DNA from: Anaerolineales bacterium
GTDB lineage: Bacteria; Chloroflexota; Anaerolineae; Anaerolineales; RBG-16-64-43
Length of the DNA stretch: 64,000 nucleotides
Assembly: GCA_016932475.1 (NCBI GenBank)
Contig: JAFGCU010000096.1
Coordinates: 1 to 64,000, forward strand
Direction: 5' to 3'
This document shows positions 43,282 to 52,395 of the stretch, piece after piece. Numbering within the stretch: the stretch's first letter is position 1; each line of letters opens with the position of its first letter. The translations under genes were made by a program, and so were the position numbers. The notes beneath the pieces were generated by a model, which was given only the letters and a program-made list of their open reading frames with translations, was not told where the DNA came from and ran no database searches.

Positions 43282-44451
43282 ATGGCACCGAAGTTTAAAA
43301 TCGGCATTCTGACCGGCGGCGGAGACGTGCCCGGGCTGAATGTGGCGATCAAAGCGGTTGTGACGCGCGCTCAGGAAAATAACATCGAAGTCATCGGTTT
43401 GCGGCGCGGCTGGATGAGCGTGTTGCGGATCAATCCGGATGATCCGGAATCAATCAGCAAGTACTCTTTCCCCCTGACGCCCGAAACCGTCCGCAAGATC
43501 GATCGCACCGGCGGCACATTCCTGCACACCTCGCGCACGAATCCTTCCAACGTCAAACCGGCGGATGTTCCGGAACACGTCCGGACCGAGGACCGGGTCA
43601 ACAACGCCAAGGGGACGGTCGACTGCACCAAGCACGCCATCCGCGTCCTGGAGGCACTCGGGCTCGAGGCGATCATTCCGATCGGCGGCGACGACACGCT
43701 CTCCTTCGCCAGCCGGCTGCACCAGGAGGGTTTCCGCGCCGTCGCGATCCCCAAGACGATGGACAACGACGTCTTCGGCACCGATTACTGCATCGGCTTT
43801 TCCACCGCCGTCACCCGGTCGGTGGATGCGATCACCAACTTCCGCACCTCCGTCGGCTCGCACGAGCGGCTTGGCGTGGTGGAGCTGTTCGGCCGCAACT
43901 CCGGGGAAACTTCCCTGTTCGCAGCCTATCTTTCCCATGTCGACCGGGCGATCATCTCCGAAGTCCCGTTTGACATGGACAAGCTCTGCAAACTGCTCGT
44001 CGCCGACCGCAATGCCTCCCCCTCGCATTACGCGATCATGACCATCTCCGAGGGCGCCACGGAATCCGGCGGAGGCATCATCCAGCGCGGGGAAGAAGAC
44101 GCGTACGGCCACCAGAAACTCGGCGGCATAGGCCATTACACATCCGAGGAAGTCAAACGCCGGACCGGCGTCAACATCATGTACCAGCAGCTGGGGTATA
44201 TCATGCGCTCCGGCGCGCCCGACGCGCTCGATCGAATGGTAGCCAGTTCCTTCGGCAACCTTGCCTTGGACCAAGTGGCACTTGGCCATACCGGCCGCAT
44301 GGTGGCGCTCCAGCAGGGCATTTACACCACCGTGCCGCTGGATATGATCATCCAGGGAAAGAAACGGGTGGACGTCTCTGCCCTCTACGACAAGGACAAC
44401 TACCGGCCCCGGGTCAGCGACATGCTCGGCAAACCGATGTTCCTGTATTAA
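43282..44451 (+). CDS. 6-phosphofructokinase, predicted PPi-dependent
   Basis: Phosphorylates fructose-6-phosphate. The 389-residue PfkA-family protein has [17 protein letters not shown] at the N-terminus, the active-site loop PKTMDNDV and an NSGETSLFA segment. Two positions predict the phosphoryl donor. GGDD (Asp138) replaces the Gly of ATP enzymes (GGDG), and PKTMDND (Lys158) replaces the Gly in PGTIDND. This Asp/Lys pair is the known signature of pyrophosphate-dependent enzymes, which act reversibly. Its partner aldolase follows 66 bases later. Confidence 0.88.
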   Translation: MAPKFKIGILTGGGDVPGLNVAIKAVVTRAQENNIEVIGLRRGWMSVLRINPDDPESISKYSFPLTPETVRKIDRTGGTFLHTSRTNPSNVKPADVPEHVRTEDRVNNAKGTVDCTKHAIRVLEALGLEAIIPIGGDDTLSFASRLHQEGFRAVAIPKTMDNDVFGTDYCIGFSTAVTRSVDAITNFRTSVGSHERLGVVELFGRNSGETSLFAAYLSHVDRAIISEVPFDMDKLCKLLVADRNASPSHYAIMTISEGATESGGGIIQRGEEDAYGHQKLGGIGHYTSEEVKRRTGVNIMYQQLGYIMRSGAPDALDRMVASSFGNLALDQVALGHTGRMVALQQGIYTTVPLDMIIQGKKRVDVSALYDKDNYRPRVSDMLGKPMFLY

Positions 44452-44517
44452 CCCGGAGACCGGCACCCCCGCCCCCGGCGGCTGTCCGCCAGCGGATTTC
44501 CGCGAGGAGAGTGGATC

Positions 44518-45435
44518 ATGAACCGAATGGACGAGATTCTCAGCTGGTATTCCTCCGAGAATCCCGGAGTGCGGACCAACCTGTACCGCATCCTGAGCCA
44601 TGGCAAGCTGGCCGGCACGGGGCGGATGCTGATGCTGCCGGCCGACCAGGGAGTCGAACACGGTCCCGGACGCTCCTTCAGCAACAATCCGGCCGCCTAC
44701 GACCCGCGCTACCACATCGAACTGGCGATCGAAGCCGGCTGCAATGCCTATGTAGCGCCGCTGGGGTTCCTGGAGGCCGTGGCAGCCGATTACGCCGGCC
44801 AAATACCGTTCGTCCTGAAACTGAACGGCCGCGATCTGTTGCACAATGATCCGGACCCGATGCTGGCCCAATTTGCAACCGTGGAAGACGCGTTGCGGCT
44901 GGGCTGCACCGCGGTGGGTTTCGGCATCTATCCCGGGACCAACAACCGGCGCATCCTTTATGAGCAGTTCCGCGAGGTGGTGCGCCAGGCCAAAAGCGTG
45001 GGTTTGCCGGTGATCTGCTGGTCGTATCCGCGCGGCGCCAACATCCCCAAGGAAGCGGAGACGGCCGCCGATATCACCACCTACGCCGCCCACCTGGCCG
45101 CCCAGATGGGCGCCCACATCATCTACCTCAAACTGCCGACCGAACGGATAGAACATGCGGACACGCGCATCCTGTACGAAAAGCATGGGGTGAAGCTGGG
45201 GACCCTAGAGGACCGCATCCGGCATGTGTTACAGGGCGCCTTCCAAAGCCGGCGAATCGTGCTGTTTTCGGGCGGCCCGCGCGGCGACGCCGACATTATC
45301 CTGCAGGAGGCGATCGCGATCCGCAACGCCGGCGCCGCCGGCCAAATGATCGGCCGAAACGCGTTCCAGCGTACGCGGGAAGCCGCGCTGGATCTCTTCG
45401 AAAAATTGATTCGCGTTTACCAGGGCGCGGACTAA
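44518..45435 (+). CDS. Class I fructose-bisphosphate aldolase (DhnA type)
   Basis: This 305-residue protein is of the archaeal/DhnA-type aldolase family. It has the N-terminal MLPADQGVEHGPGRSF motif, a VLKLNG strand, the Schiff-base Lys expected in IIYLKLPTE, and the phosphate-binding FSGGPRGD and MIGRNAFQR motifs. It splits fructose-1,6-bisphosphate, the product of the preceding kinase, so the two genes form a glycolytic/gluconeogenic pair. The ribosome site is GAGGAGAG. Confidence 0.88.
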   Translation: MNRMDEILSWYSSENPGVRTNLYRILSHGKLAGTGRMLMLPADQGVEHGPGRSFSNNPAAYDPRYHIELAIEAGCNAYVAPLGFLEAVAADYAGQIPFVLKLNGRDLLHNDPDPMLAQFATVEDALRLGCTAVGFGIYPGTNNRRILYEQFREVVRQAKSVGLPVICWSYPRGANIPKEAETAADITTYAAHLAAQMGAHIIYLKLPTERIEHADTRILYEKHGVKLGTLEDRIRHVLQGAFQSRRIVLFSGGPRGDADIILQEAIAIRNAGAAGQMIGRNAFQRTREAALDLFEKLIRVYQGAD

Positions 45436-45461
45436 TCTGATTACGATGTGAACTTACCGAA

Positions 45462-45500
45462 ATAGGCTCGGCTTCTATCCGATGCCGAGCCTATCGCTTT
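45462..45500 (+). terminator. Hairpin after the aldolase gene
   Basis: ATAGGCTCGGC (45462-45472) and GCCGAGCCTAT (45484-45494) are perfect 11-bp arms. The T-rich tail is interrupted (CGCTTTGTTT), so termination is likely but not certain. Confidence 0.6.
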
Positions 45501-45608
45501 GTTTGGCGGCCTTTTTTTCGGCCTGAATTCTATGGAAAACCGCTGCTATGCGAATAAGCCGCCCGGAAGGGGTTTTCAAGGCGTATTCTTGCTTTGGCCG
45601 CGTAAGCA

Positions 45609-45636
45609 TTGACACGCCCTCCCGCGGTCGTATAAT
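45609..45636 (+). promoter_or_regulatory. Consensus sigma-A promoter of the ion-homeostasis operon
   Basis: Exact TTGACA (45609-45614) and exact TATAAT (45631-45636) with a 16-base spacer form the best promoter match in the window. It predicts an mRNA leader of about 180 bases before the ATG at 45825. Confidence 0.85.
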
Positions 45637-45824
45637 CCGGCTTCGTGCCAGTTACCGGTTGGAAAGGATCGCATCCGGATGCCGATTTTCCGCGATCCCG
45701 ACATATATTCTGAAGGCATGGGGATATAAAATTCTGTTACCGCAATCGCGGATCACGGCCGGCATAAACCCAAGGGCTCGGCGCGATCACCGATCGCGCC
45801 GCACAAGAAAATGGCAGGGCACAA
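45637..45824 (+). other. Long mRNA leader of the ion-homeostasis operon
   Basis: No gene is seen here. The leader contains a perfect hairpin, GGCGCGATC-ACC-GATCGCGCC (45780-45800), 24 bases before the start codon, without a T-run. No known riboswitch (including the c-di-AMP ydaO class) was recognised by eye. Confidence 0.5.
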
Positions 45825-46934
45825 ATGGCGGAACAACATTATTCCTCTCTGATCGATAAAACGACGGAATTCCTTCATAGGGAATATACCGTCCAACAGC
45901 AGTTATTCGACGCTCAGCCGCCCATGTTGCAGCGCTACTTTGAGGCGCAGGCGCGATCGGTGGCGGAAACGCTTCTGCAAAAACCCTCCCAGATCCGATT
46001 CTCTCTGCCCGACAAAGTGGTGGTTGACCCGAAAACCGGCAGGACGGAAACGGTTCCGGCGGAGGAGCGTGAGCAGATGGCCGGCGGCCTGGTCGACCGG
46101 CTTACCCGCACCGACCTGACGGTTGTCCTGCGGGCCCGCTTCAAAGAACTGGAACAGCATCCCAAGCCGGGCACCGCCGTCGCGGCCGGAGTCTTGCGCT
46201 ACGCCTCGTGCCGGCACATGATCAGCAATATGCTTCCCGGCGGCCGAACCGTAAAATATGTCGCGCTCGACGAAGAAGAGATTCCCTCCGAGCCGGACCC
46301 CGCGGCGCCCGATGTCGGCTCCGCCATCACGGAATCGACCGATGCCATTGTCGAAGAGGGCGGCGCGGAACAGAACCGCGGCGCCCTGCAGGTTCCCTTT
46401 GTGCCGTATGCCAGGCGGTTTTTCCTGCCGCAGTGGATCGCCTTCGACAAAGACGGCAAGCTGCTGGTGGGCGGCGTGGCCGAAGCCGAAGCCGACATCG
46501 CTTCCATGCAGCATTTCCTGCAGGTTCTGCACACGTCGGTTGGGCTGGCGGCGTACTTCGTGGCCGACAAGGAGTATCAACGCAAGCGGTATGGAATTCT
46601 CGGCCAGCTGGTCAACCAGGGCCGGGCGCTTGCCATCTATCAGACCCGCGAGATCATCCAGACCATAAAACGGCGCGCCGCTTCCGGGGATTTAAACCGG
46701 GGCCTATCCATCTCCCTCCCCTATTTCGACGATCAGAGCCTGAAGATGAAGGAATATCCGTTCGAAGTCATCCCGGCCGGAAGGATCATGTTCGTCCCGG
46801 CCTTCGTCGTCCGGGCCGCGCAGGAGGAAGCGGTCAAAATCGCCCAGGACACCCGCCTGAGCGCCTCGACCCGCAATCACATCCTGGCCGAATTGTGCAC
46901 GCTGGAAGACGCATTTCACTCCGCGCGGAAGTAG
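45825..46934 (+). CDS. Hypothetical protein, first gene of the ion-transport operon
   Basis: This 369-residue soluble protein is of unknown family. The N-terminal 150 residues are helical and charged, with KVVVDPKTGRTETVPAEE and CRHMISNML segments. An acidic linker rich in Glu/Pro/Ala follows (about 155-185). The C-terminal domain begins RRFFLPQWIAFDKDGKLLVG. No signal peptide, TM segment or catalytic motif is visible. It is 48 bases upstream of the KimA-like transporter and behind the operon promoter, so a regulatory or accessory role in transport is the simplest guess. Confidence 0.75.
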   Translation: MAEQHYSSLIDKTTEFLHREYTVQQQLFDAQPPMLQRYFEAQARSVAETLLQKPSQIRFSLPDKVVVDPKTGRTETVPAEEREQMAGGLVDRLTRTDLTVVLRARFKELEQHPKPGTAVAAGVLRYASCRHMISNMLPGGRTVKYVALDEEEIPSEPDPAAPDVGSAITESTDAIVEEGGAEQNRGALQVPFVPYARRFFLPQWIAFDKDGKLLVGGVAEAEADIASMQHFLQVLHTSVGLAAYFVADKEYQRKRYGILGQLVNQGRALAIYQTREIIQTIKRRAASGDLNRGLSISLPYFDDQSLKMKEYPFEVIPAGRIMFVPAFVVRAAQEEAVKIAQDTRLSASTRNHILAELCTLEDAFHSARK

Positions 46935-46982
46935 GCCGCGGCTTCAAAGAGACTTCTCAAAAAAAGAAGAAAAGCCCACCCA

Positions 46983-48806
46983 ATGATACCCATTCTGATG
47001 TTGATCGTTTTTCTGTTTATCGCATACCGCCTATCGCCCCGCGAGCGGCAGGAGGATGCGCATGTTCATGGCGCCGGGCAGATCGGATTGCTGGCGGCGG
47101 TGGCGCTGTTCGGCGTGGATTATTTCACTTCGTATTACTACGCCACGGGCGAAATGATGGGCGCGCTGCATCCCTACGGCCTGCAACAGTACGGGTACAT
47201 CGCGGTGATTTTCATCGCTTCGGCCAATTTCGTATTTGGCGCGCTGTATATGTTTTCCCTCGGCGTTTTCAACGAGGGCGGCGGATCGTTCACCGCCGCC
47301 ATGCGCTATCTGGGCCCGTCCCTCAGCCTGATCGTCGCCGTCGTCCTGATTCAGGATTACATTTTCACAATTGTCGTTTCTTCCTTGTCGGGAGTCGATC
47401 AGTTGCTTTCCCTTCGCGATGCCACGGGCATCCCATGGATCTGGCATGTGCTGATCGGTATCGCCGTTGTCGGCATCACCTGGTACCTCACGATCCGCGG
47501 ACGGGGAGAATCGGCTCAAGTCGTTTTCATCATGCTGGCGCTGTTTGCCATGCTGACGTTGGTGATGGCGATCGGTCTGTTCGTCGCCCATTCGGCCGGC
47601 CAGGCGGCGGTGCCGGACCTGGCGGCCCCCAAACCGGTTTCCCTCCTCGAGGCGATGTATCACATGCTGACCGCATCGATGAAGGGGCTGGTGGCTCTGT
47701 CCGGATTGGAAGCGATGTCGAATGGAATTCAATTCGTCATTGACGACGATGCCGGTTTTGTACGATGGGGGAAGAAGTATTTGCCGAAGTTAAAAGCACT
47801 CTGGAAATTTTACAGCGGCAAATCCGGCATCGGCCGTTTTGTGCAGACTTCCTTCCTGTTCTACGGAGGATTGACCACCCTGCTGCTGGCCACCTTTTCC
47901 ATCCGGTTTAATGTTTTTGACGGCACGAATGGGAGGAGCCTGGTCGGCAATCTCGCCCTAATCGGCTTTGGATTTGTTCCCGACGGTACGGTTTTATTCT
48001 GGGCGTATCAGATCCTAGCCGTGATTCTTCTGGCGGCGGCTTCGATGACCGCGTATCAGGATCTGCAGGCGATGGCCTGGCGGAATGTCGCGATCGGTGA
48101 GATCCCGGAAATTGTGGTTTATCGGAATCCCAAGGGAACGTTTACGCGGCCGGTTACCGCAGCAGCTATTGTGGTCATCCTTATTCTGTTTTTGGTGCAA
48201 GGCCGGGTCAGCTTGGCTGTTCCGTATTACGGCGTTGGAGTCTTTTTGCCCATCATGGCCATGGGTTTGGCCATCCGGAAGCACATCCTCGCCCATTTCA
48301 CGGGACGGCGCAGGAAATGGGGAAGTCTGGCGGCCGGGTGCGCGGCGGCATTATCCGCCCTGATTTTCGTCGGCCAGATTGTCGGGAAGTGGACCGAAGG
48401 CGGCTGGGTCGTCCTGATCTCTTTGGGCGTTTTGGTTCTTATCGCCCATGCGATTCTCATATCGCCGGTCGGCTACCGGGATCCGGAACAAATTCACCGG
48501 ATCATCCGGGAAAAATCCCGCGTTCAGGGACCGATGGGCAACATCGTCGAGTGGCAATCGCTGCGGGCCCAGGAATACCGGTACAATCTGCTTGTGCTTA
48601 TCAGCCGGTTTGCGGAACTCTTCGGCGTGCGCCGGCCAGCCCGATTTGAGAAACCGATCATCGCCGGAGAATTCGAGGAAGCCCTTCATGGAGATACCGG
48701 GTCGGGATCCTCGTTTCTCGATCAATATCTGGAAAGCAAACCCATGGCCGAACCGCGTGTCGGAGGCAAGCCCAAGGAAACTGCGGGGTCCGACGACGAT
48801 GCCTAG
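46983..48806 (+). CDS. APC-superfamily transporter, KimA-like K+ uptake candidate
   Basis: This 607-residue membrane protein has about 12 hydrophobic helices and a cytosolic C-terminal tail. Segments align by eye with the B. subtilis potassium transporter KimA as I remember it. The matching segments are NEGGGSFTAAMRYLGPSLSL before a DYIFTIVVSSLSGVDQLLS helix, LSGLEAMSNGI, and YYGVGVFLPIMAM. The total length is also similar. General APC permeases carry amino acids, so substrate is not certain. Two TrkA-type proteins and a Na,K-ATPase-like pump in the same operon favour potassium. Confidence 0.75.
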   Translation: MIPILMLIVFLFIAYRLSPRERQEDAHVHGAGQIGLLAAVALFGVDYFTSYYYATGEMMGALHPYGLQQYGYIAVIFIASANFVFGALYMFSLGVFNEGGGSFTAAMRYLGPSLSLIVAVVLIQDYIFTIVVSSLSGVDQLLSLRDATGIPWIWHVLIGIAVVGITWYLTIRGRGESAQVVFIMLALFAMLTLVMAIGLFVAHSAGQAAVPDLAAPKPVSLLEAMYHMLTASMKGLVALSGLEAMSNGIQFVIDDDAGFVRWGKKYLPKLKALWKFYSGKSGIGRFVQTSFLFYGGLTTLLLATFSIRFNVFDGTNGRSLVGNLALIGFGFVPDGTVLFWAYQILAVILLAAASMTAYQDLQAMAWRNVAIGEIPEIVVYRNPKGTFTRPVTAAAIVVILILFLVQGRVSLAVPYYGVGVFLPIMAMGLAIRKHILAHFTGRRRKWGSLAAGCAAALSALIFVGQIVGKWTEGGWVVLISLGVLVLIAHAILISPVGYRDPEQIHRIIREKSRVQGPMGNIVEWQSLRAQEYRYNLLVLISRFAELFGVRRPARFEKPIIAGEFEEALHGDTGSGSSFLDQYLESKPMAEPRVGGKPKETAGSDDDA

Positions 48807-48866
48807 CGTCCTCCACCGCGGATACCCATTTCCGCGACTGCCGCGACCTCCTTCGTAACGGTTGTT

Positions 48867-51695
48867 ATGCCTTCGGCGCCCATCTACTCGCTCCGCCCGA
48901 CTGATGTCTATACCGCTTTGGAAACCGGTCCGGAAGGCTTATCCGCAGCGGAAGCCGCCTCCCGGCTCTCCCTCTATGGAACCAACCGCCTGCATGTCAT
49001 AAAACCCGCCGCGCTCGATTACCGGCGTCTCTTCTCCCTAATTTCACATCCCATGGGACTTTTGTTGCTGGCGGCAGGCTTGATCGCCTCCGTCAGCGGC
49101 CGCCCGCTCCTGGGAGGCGTGATCTGGGTCGTGGTCGTGGTCAACGCCGTTTTCTCCTTCTGGCAGGAATACCGCGCGGAACAGGCGATCTCTTCACTCG
49201 AAAAATTACTGCCCGATTATGCGCGGGTGCTGCGCGAGGGCCTGGAATCCAGCCTGGCGGTAACGGAGATCGTCCCGGGCGATATTCTGGTTCTGGCCGA
49301 AGGAGACAACATCCCCGCCGACGCGCGCGTGGTTGAGGAATTCGGTCTGCGGGTGAACAACGCGGCGCTGACCGGCGAGGCGCTGCCGGTCCGCAAATCC
49401 GCAGAGGCCTCTCCCCGTCCGGACCTTACCGAAGTGGAACGGCCGAACCTGGTCTTTGCCGGAACGTCTGTCGCATCCGGGACCGCCCGGGCGGTGGTCT
49501 ATTCCACCGGATCGCTGACCCAATTCGGCCGGATTGCCCGGTGGACACAGGAGACTCCGGCGCAGGATAGCCGGCTGCAGAAGGAGATGCGCCGGATTAC
49601 GCGGACCTTCACGCTCGCAGCCCTCGGCATCGGCGTGCTGGCCTTCGCCTGGGGCGTTTGGCAGGAAGGGATACCCTGGCTCAGCGCCTTCCTGCTTTCG
49701 ATCGGAATCATCGTCGCCGTCATTCCGGAAGGCCTCGTTCCCACGCTGACCCTCTCGCTCGCCATTGCCGTTCAGCGCCTGGCGCGGCATGGCGTCCTGG
49801 TGAAGAGCCTGGCGATGATGGAGACTATCGGGACCACGTCCGTCATCTGCACGGATAAAAGCGGAACCCTTACCCAGAATCAGATGACGGTCCGCGAGGT
49901 GTGGGCGGGCGACCGCCGCTACCGGATCACCGGCTCAGGCTATAAACCCAAGGGGGAATGCATTCCCGCGCCCGCCGGCCCGGCCAAGGATGACCTCCGC
50001 CTGCTCTTCACCGCCGCCACGCTGTGCAACAACTCCCGGCTCCTGCCCCCCGCTCCGGAACGGACAAAATGGTCCTACCTCGGCGATCAAACGGAGGCGG
50101 CGCTGCGTGTCCTGGCGCTTAAGGCAGGCATTGACGAGGCCGATGCCGGGGCGGCGTTTCCGCGCATCCATGAAATCCCGTTCGATGCCCGCCGGAAACG
50201 GATGAGCACGATACACCGGCGCGGCGACAACCAAGAAGTGGCTTTCGTTAAGGGCGCCCCGCGCGAGGTTCTGCATCTTTGCACGCATATCCGCATCAAC
50301 GGGGAAGACCGAACGCTGGATCAGGATTTGCGGACGCGGATCCTGGCGGCCAACGACGGGTACGCCCGCAACGCGTTGCGGGTGCTTGCGTTCGCGAGCC
50401 GCAACCTGCCTGCCCGGACGGGCGCGGGATCGGATTATTCCTCCGAATCCGTCGAAGGCAACCTGGTGTTCTTGGGGCTGGCGGCGATGATGGATCCGCC
50501 CCGCCCGGAAGTGGCCGAGGCCGTCGAACGCTGCAAAAAAGGCGGCATCCGCCTGGTGATGATCACCGGGGATTACGGGTTGACGGCAGACTCGCTGGCG
50601 CGCCGGATCGGCATGTTGACAACCGACAATCCGCGTATTCTCACCGGCGCGGAACTGGACCAGCTCAGCGACGCCCAGCTGCAGGTTCTGCTGCGCGAGG
50701 AAGTGATTTTTGCGCGGATGGCGCCTGAGCACAAGCTGCGCCTGGTGTCGGCTTTTCAGGAACGGGGGGACGTGGTGGCGGTGATCGGCGACGGCGTAAA
50801 CGACGCCCCCGCCCTGCGCAAGGCGGATATCGGCGTGGCGATGGGGATCAGCGGGACGGACGTCGCCCGCGAGGCCGCGGATCTCATCCTAACCGACGAC
50901 AATTTCGGCGATGTGGCCCGGGCGGTCGAGGAGGGGCGCGCGGTATTCGACAATCTGCGAAAGTTCTCCACCTACATCTTTGCCAGCAACATCCCGGAAA
51001 TGGTCCCGCTCATCCTGGCCGCGCTGTTCGATATTCCCATGGCGCTGACCGTCGCCCAGATTCTGGCCATCGATCTGGGAACCGATTTGCTCCCGGCGCT
51101 CGCCCTCGGCAGCGAACGGCCGGAACCGGATGTGATGGAGCGCCCGCCGCGGAAACGGAACCAGCCCATGCTGGACCGGGATGTGCTCGGACGGAGCCTC
51201 TGGCTCGGATTTCTTGAGACCGCGCTGTGTTACGGGGGATTCTTTTTCGTGTATTATTGGATGGATCCGGCCGCTTGGCAGGATCTGGTAAACCCCCTCT
51301 GGCTTCCGTACGGGGAACTCGTCCGCACGGCGCCCGGCCGGACGTACATCCTGGCGACAACCGTGTTCCTCGCCGGGGTGGTTTCCTGCCAGATCGGAAA
51401 TGCGTTCGCCTGCCGGACGAGCCGCGAGCGCGTGAGCGAACTGGGATACTGGAGCAACCGGTGGCTCCTGGTCAGTGTTGTCCTTGAGATCATATTGATC
51501 CTGATTCTGGTGTATGTTCCATTTTTCAACAACCTGTTCGAGCTGCTGCCGATTCCGCCCGCCTTCTGGGGGTGGATCGCGCTTTTCGGTCCGACGGTGT
51601 ACATCCTGGAAAAAATCCGGAAATCCGCGGTTCGCCGCGGTTTATTCTCGCGGAGCCGGGAGATGCTTTCCCCTTCGCGGTCGGCAGGCGAATAG
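48867..51695 (+). CDS. P-type ATPase, Na+,K+-ATPase-like (P2C) cation pump
   Basis: This 942-residue P2-type pump has an N-terminal cation-ATPase domain, the TGEALPVRKS actuator motif and the phosphorylation site ICTDKSGTLTQNQMTV. It also has the hinge GDGVNDAPALRKADIGVAMG and ten or so membrane helices. GIIVAVIPEGL and the C-terminal AIDLGTDLLPALALGSERPE followed by PDVMERPPRKRNQPMLDRD resemble Na+,K+-ATPase alpha subunits more than Ca2+ pumps. Ion specificity is inferred from this and from the K+-type neighbours. It lies 60 bases after the transporter gene. Confidence 0.85.
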   Translation: MPSAPIYSLRPTDVYTALETGPEGLSAAEAASRLSLYGTNRLHVIKPAALDYRRLFSLISHPMGLLLLAAGLIASVSGRPLLGGVIWVVVVVNAVFSFWQEYRAEQAISSLEKLLPDYARVLREGLESSLAVTEIVPGDILVLAEGDNIPADARVVEEFGLRVNNAALTGEALPVRKSAEASPRPDLTEVERPNLVFAGTSVASGTARAVVYSTGSLTQFGRIARWTQETPAQDSRLQKEMRRITRTFTLAALGIGVLAFAWGVWQEGIPWLSAFLLSIGIIVAVIPEGLVPTLTLSLAIAVQRLARHGVLVKSLAMMETIGTTSVICTDKSGTLTQNQMTVREVWAGDRRYRITGSGYKPKGECIPAPAGPAKDDLRLLFTAATLCNNSRLLPPAPERTKWSYLGDQTEAALRVLALKAGIDEADAGAAFPRIHEIPFDARRKRMSTIHRRGDNQEVAFVKGAPREVLHLCTHIRINGEDRTLDQDLRTRILAANDGYARNALRVLAFASRNLPARTGAGSDYSSESVEGNLVFLGLAAMMDPPRPEVAEAVERCKKGGIRLVMITGDYGLTADSLARRIGMLTTDNPRILTGAELDQLSDAQLQVLLREEVIFARMAPEHKLRLVSAFQERGDVVAVIGDGVNDAPALRKADIGVAMGISGTDVAREAADLILTDDNFGDVARAVEEGRAVFDNLRKFSTYIFASNIPEMVPLILAALFDIPMALTVAQILAIDLGTDLLPALALGSERPEPDVMERPPRKRNQPMLDRDVLGRSLWLGFLETALCYGGFFFVYYWMDPAAWQDLVNPLWLPYGELVRTAPGRTYILATTVFLAGVVSCQIGNAFACRTSRERVSELGYWSNRWLLVSVVLEIILILILVYVPFFNNLFELLPIPPAFWGWIALFGPTVYILEKIRKSAVRRGLFSRSREMLSPSRSAGE

Positions 51696-51729
51696 ACAAT
51701 CGCCGCAAGGCATTGGAAAGGACGGCCTG

Positions 51730-52395
51730 ATGAAAACCATCATCATGGGATGCGGAAGAGTAGGCGCGCAAGTCAGCCGGTTGATGTCGCAGGATGGGCA
51801 TGATGTCACCGTCATCGATTGCGACGAAAATATCGGCGAAAAGCTGGGCCCGGAATTCCGCGGGAACATTGTCATCGGCGTGGGATTCTACCGGGACGTG
51901 CTGATCCGCGCGGGGATCGAACAGGCGGATGCGTTCGCCGCCACCAGCGATTCCGACAATGCCAACATCGTGGCGGCGCGGATTGCGAGGAACATTTTCC
52001 ACGTGCCGCGGGTCGTTGCCCGGCTGTTTGATCCGCAACGCGCGGAAATATACCGGCGGCTCGGGCTATCCACCATCTCCTCCACAGCCTGGGGCGCGGA
52101 AAGGATCCGGGAAGTGCTCACCCATTCCGAGTTGGACGCCCGCCTGGCCTTCGGAAGCGGAGAAGTCGCATTGCATACCCTCGAAGCCACGCCGGCGATG
52201 ATCGGCCGGACCGTCAATGCCATGGTGGCCCCGGGTGAGATTTGCGTCGCCGCCATCACCCGCAAAGACAAAGCGTTCATCCCCGTCCTGGGGACGGAAA
52301 TTCGCGCGGGCGACATGCTGCACTTCGCCGTTTTGGCCGCGGCCATGGACCGGTTCGAGCAGCTTCTTGGGATCGGAGAGGGAGGTCAGCGATGA
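51730..52395 (+). CDS. TrkA-family K+ uptake regulatory protein (first of two)
   Basis: This 221-residue cytosolic RCK protein has an NAD-binding TrkA-N domain (MKTIIMGCGRVGAQVSRLMS; conserved Asp in VIDCDE) and a TrkA-C domain from about residue 140 (APGEICVAAITRKD). Such proteins gate or regulate K+ transporters through nucleotide or c-di-AMP binding. ATG 51730 follows GGAAAGGAC. Its stop overlaps the start of the second TrkA gene (ATGA). Confidence 0.9.
   Translation: MKTIIMGCGRVGAQVSRLMSQDGHDVTVIDCDENIGEKLGPEFRGNIVIGVGFYRDVLIRAGIEQADAFAATSDSDNANIVAARIARNIFHVPRVVARLFDPQRAEIYRRLGLSTISSTAWGAERIREVLTHSELDARLAFGSGEVALHTLEATPAMIGRTVNAMVAPGEICVAAITRKDKAFIPVLGTEIRAGDMLHFAVLAAAMDRFEQLLGIGEGGQR

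Noticed and set aside
43450-45186. 578-codon leftward open frame
   Set aside because: It lies antisense over the phosphofructokinase and aldolase genes. Its composition is that of a shadow frame and it matches no family.
45637-45824. c-di-AMP (ydaO) riboswitch before the KimA-like operon
   Set aside because: The conserved ydaO core sequences could not be found by eye. Only a simple hairpin is visible.
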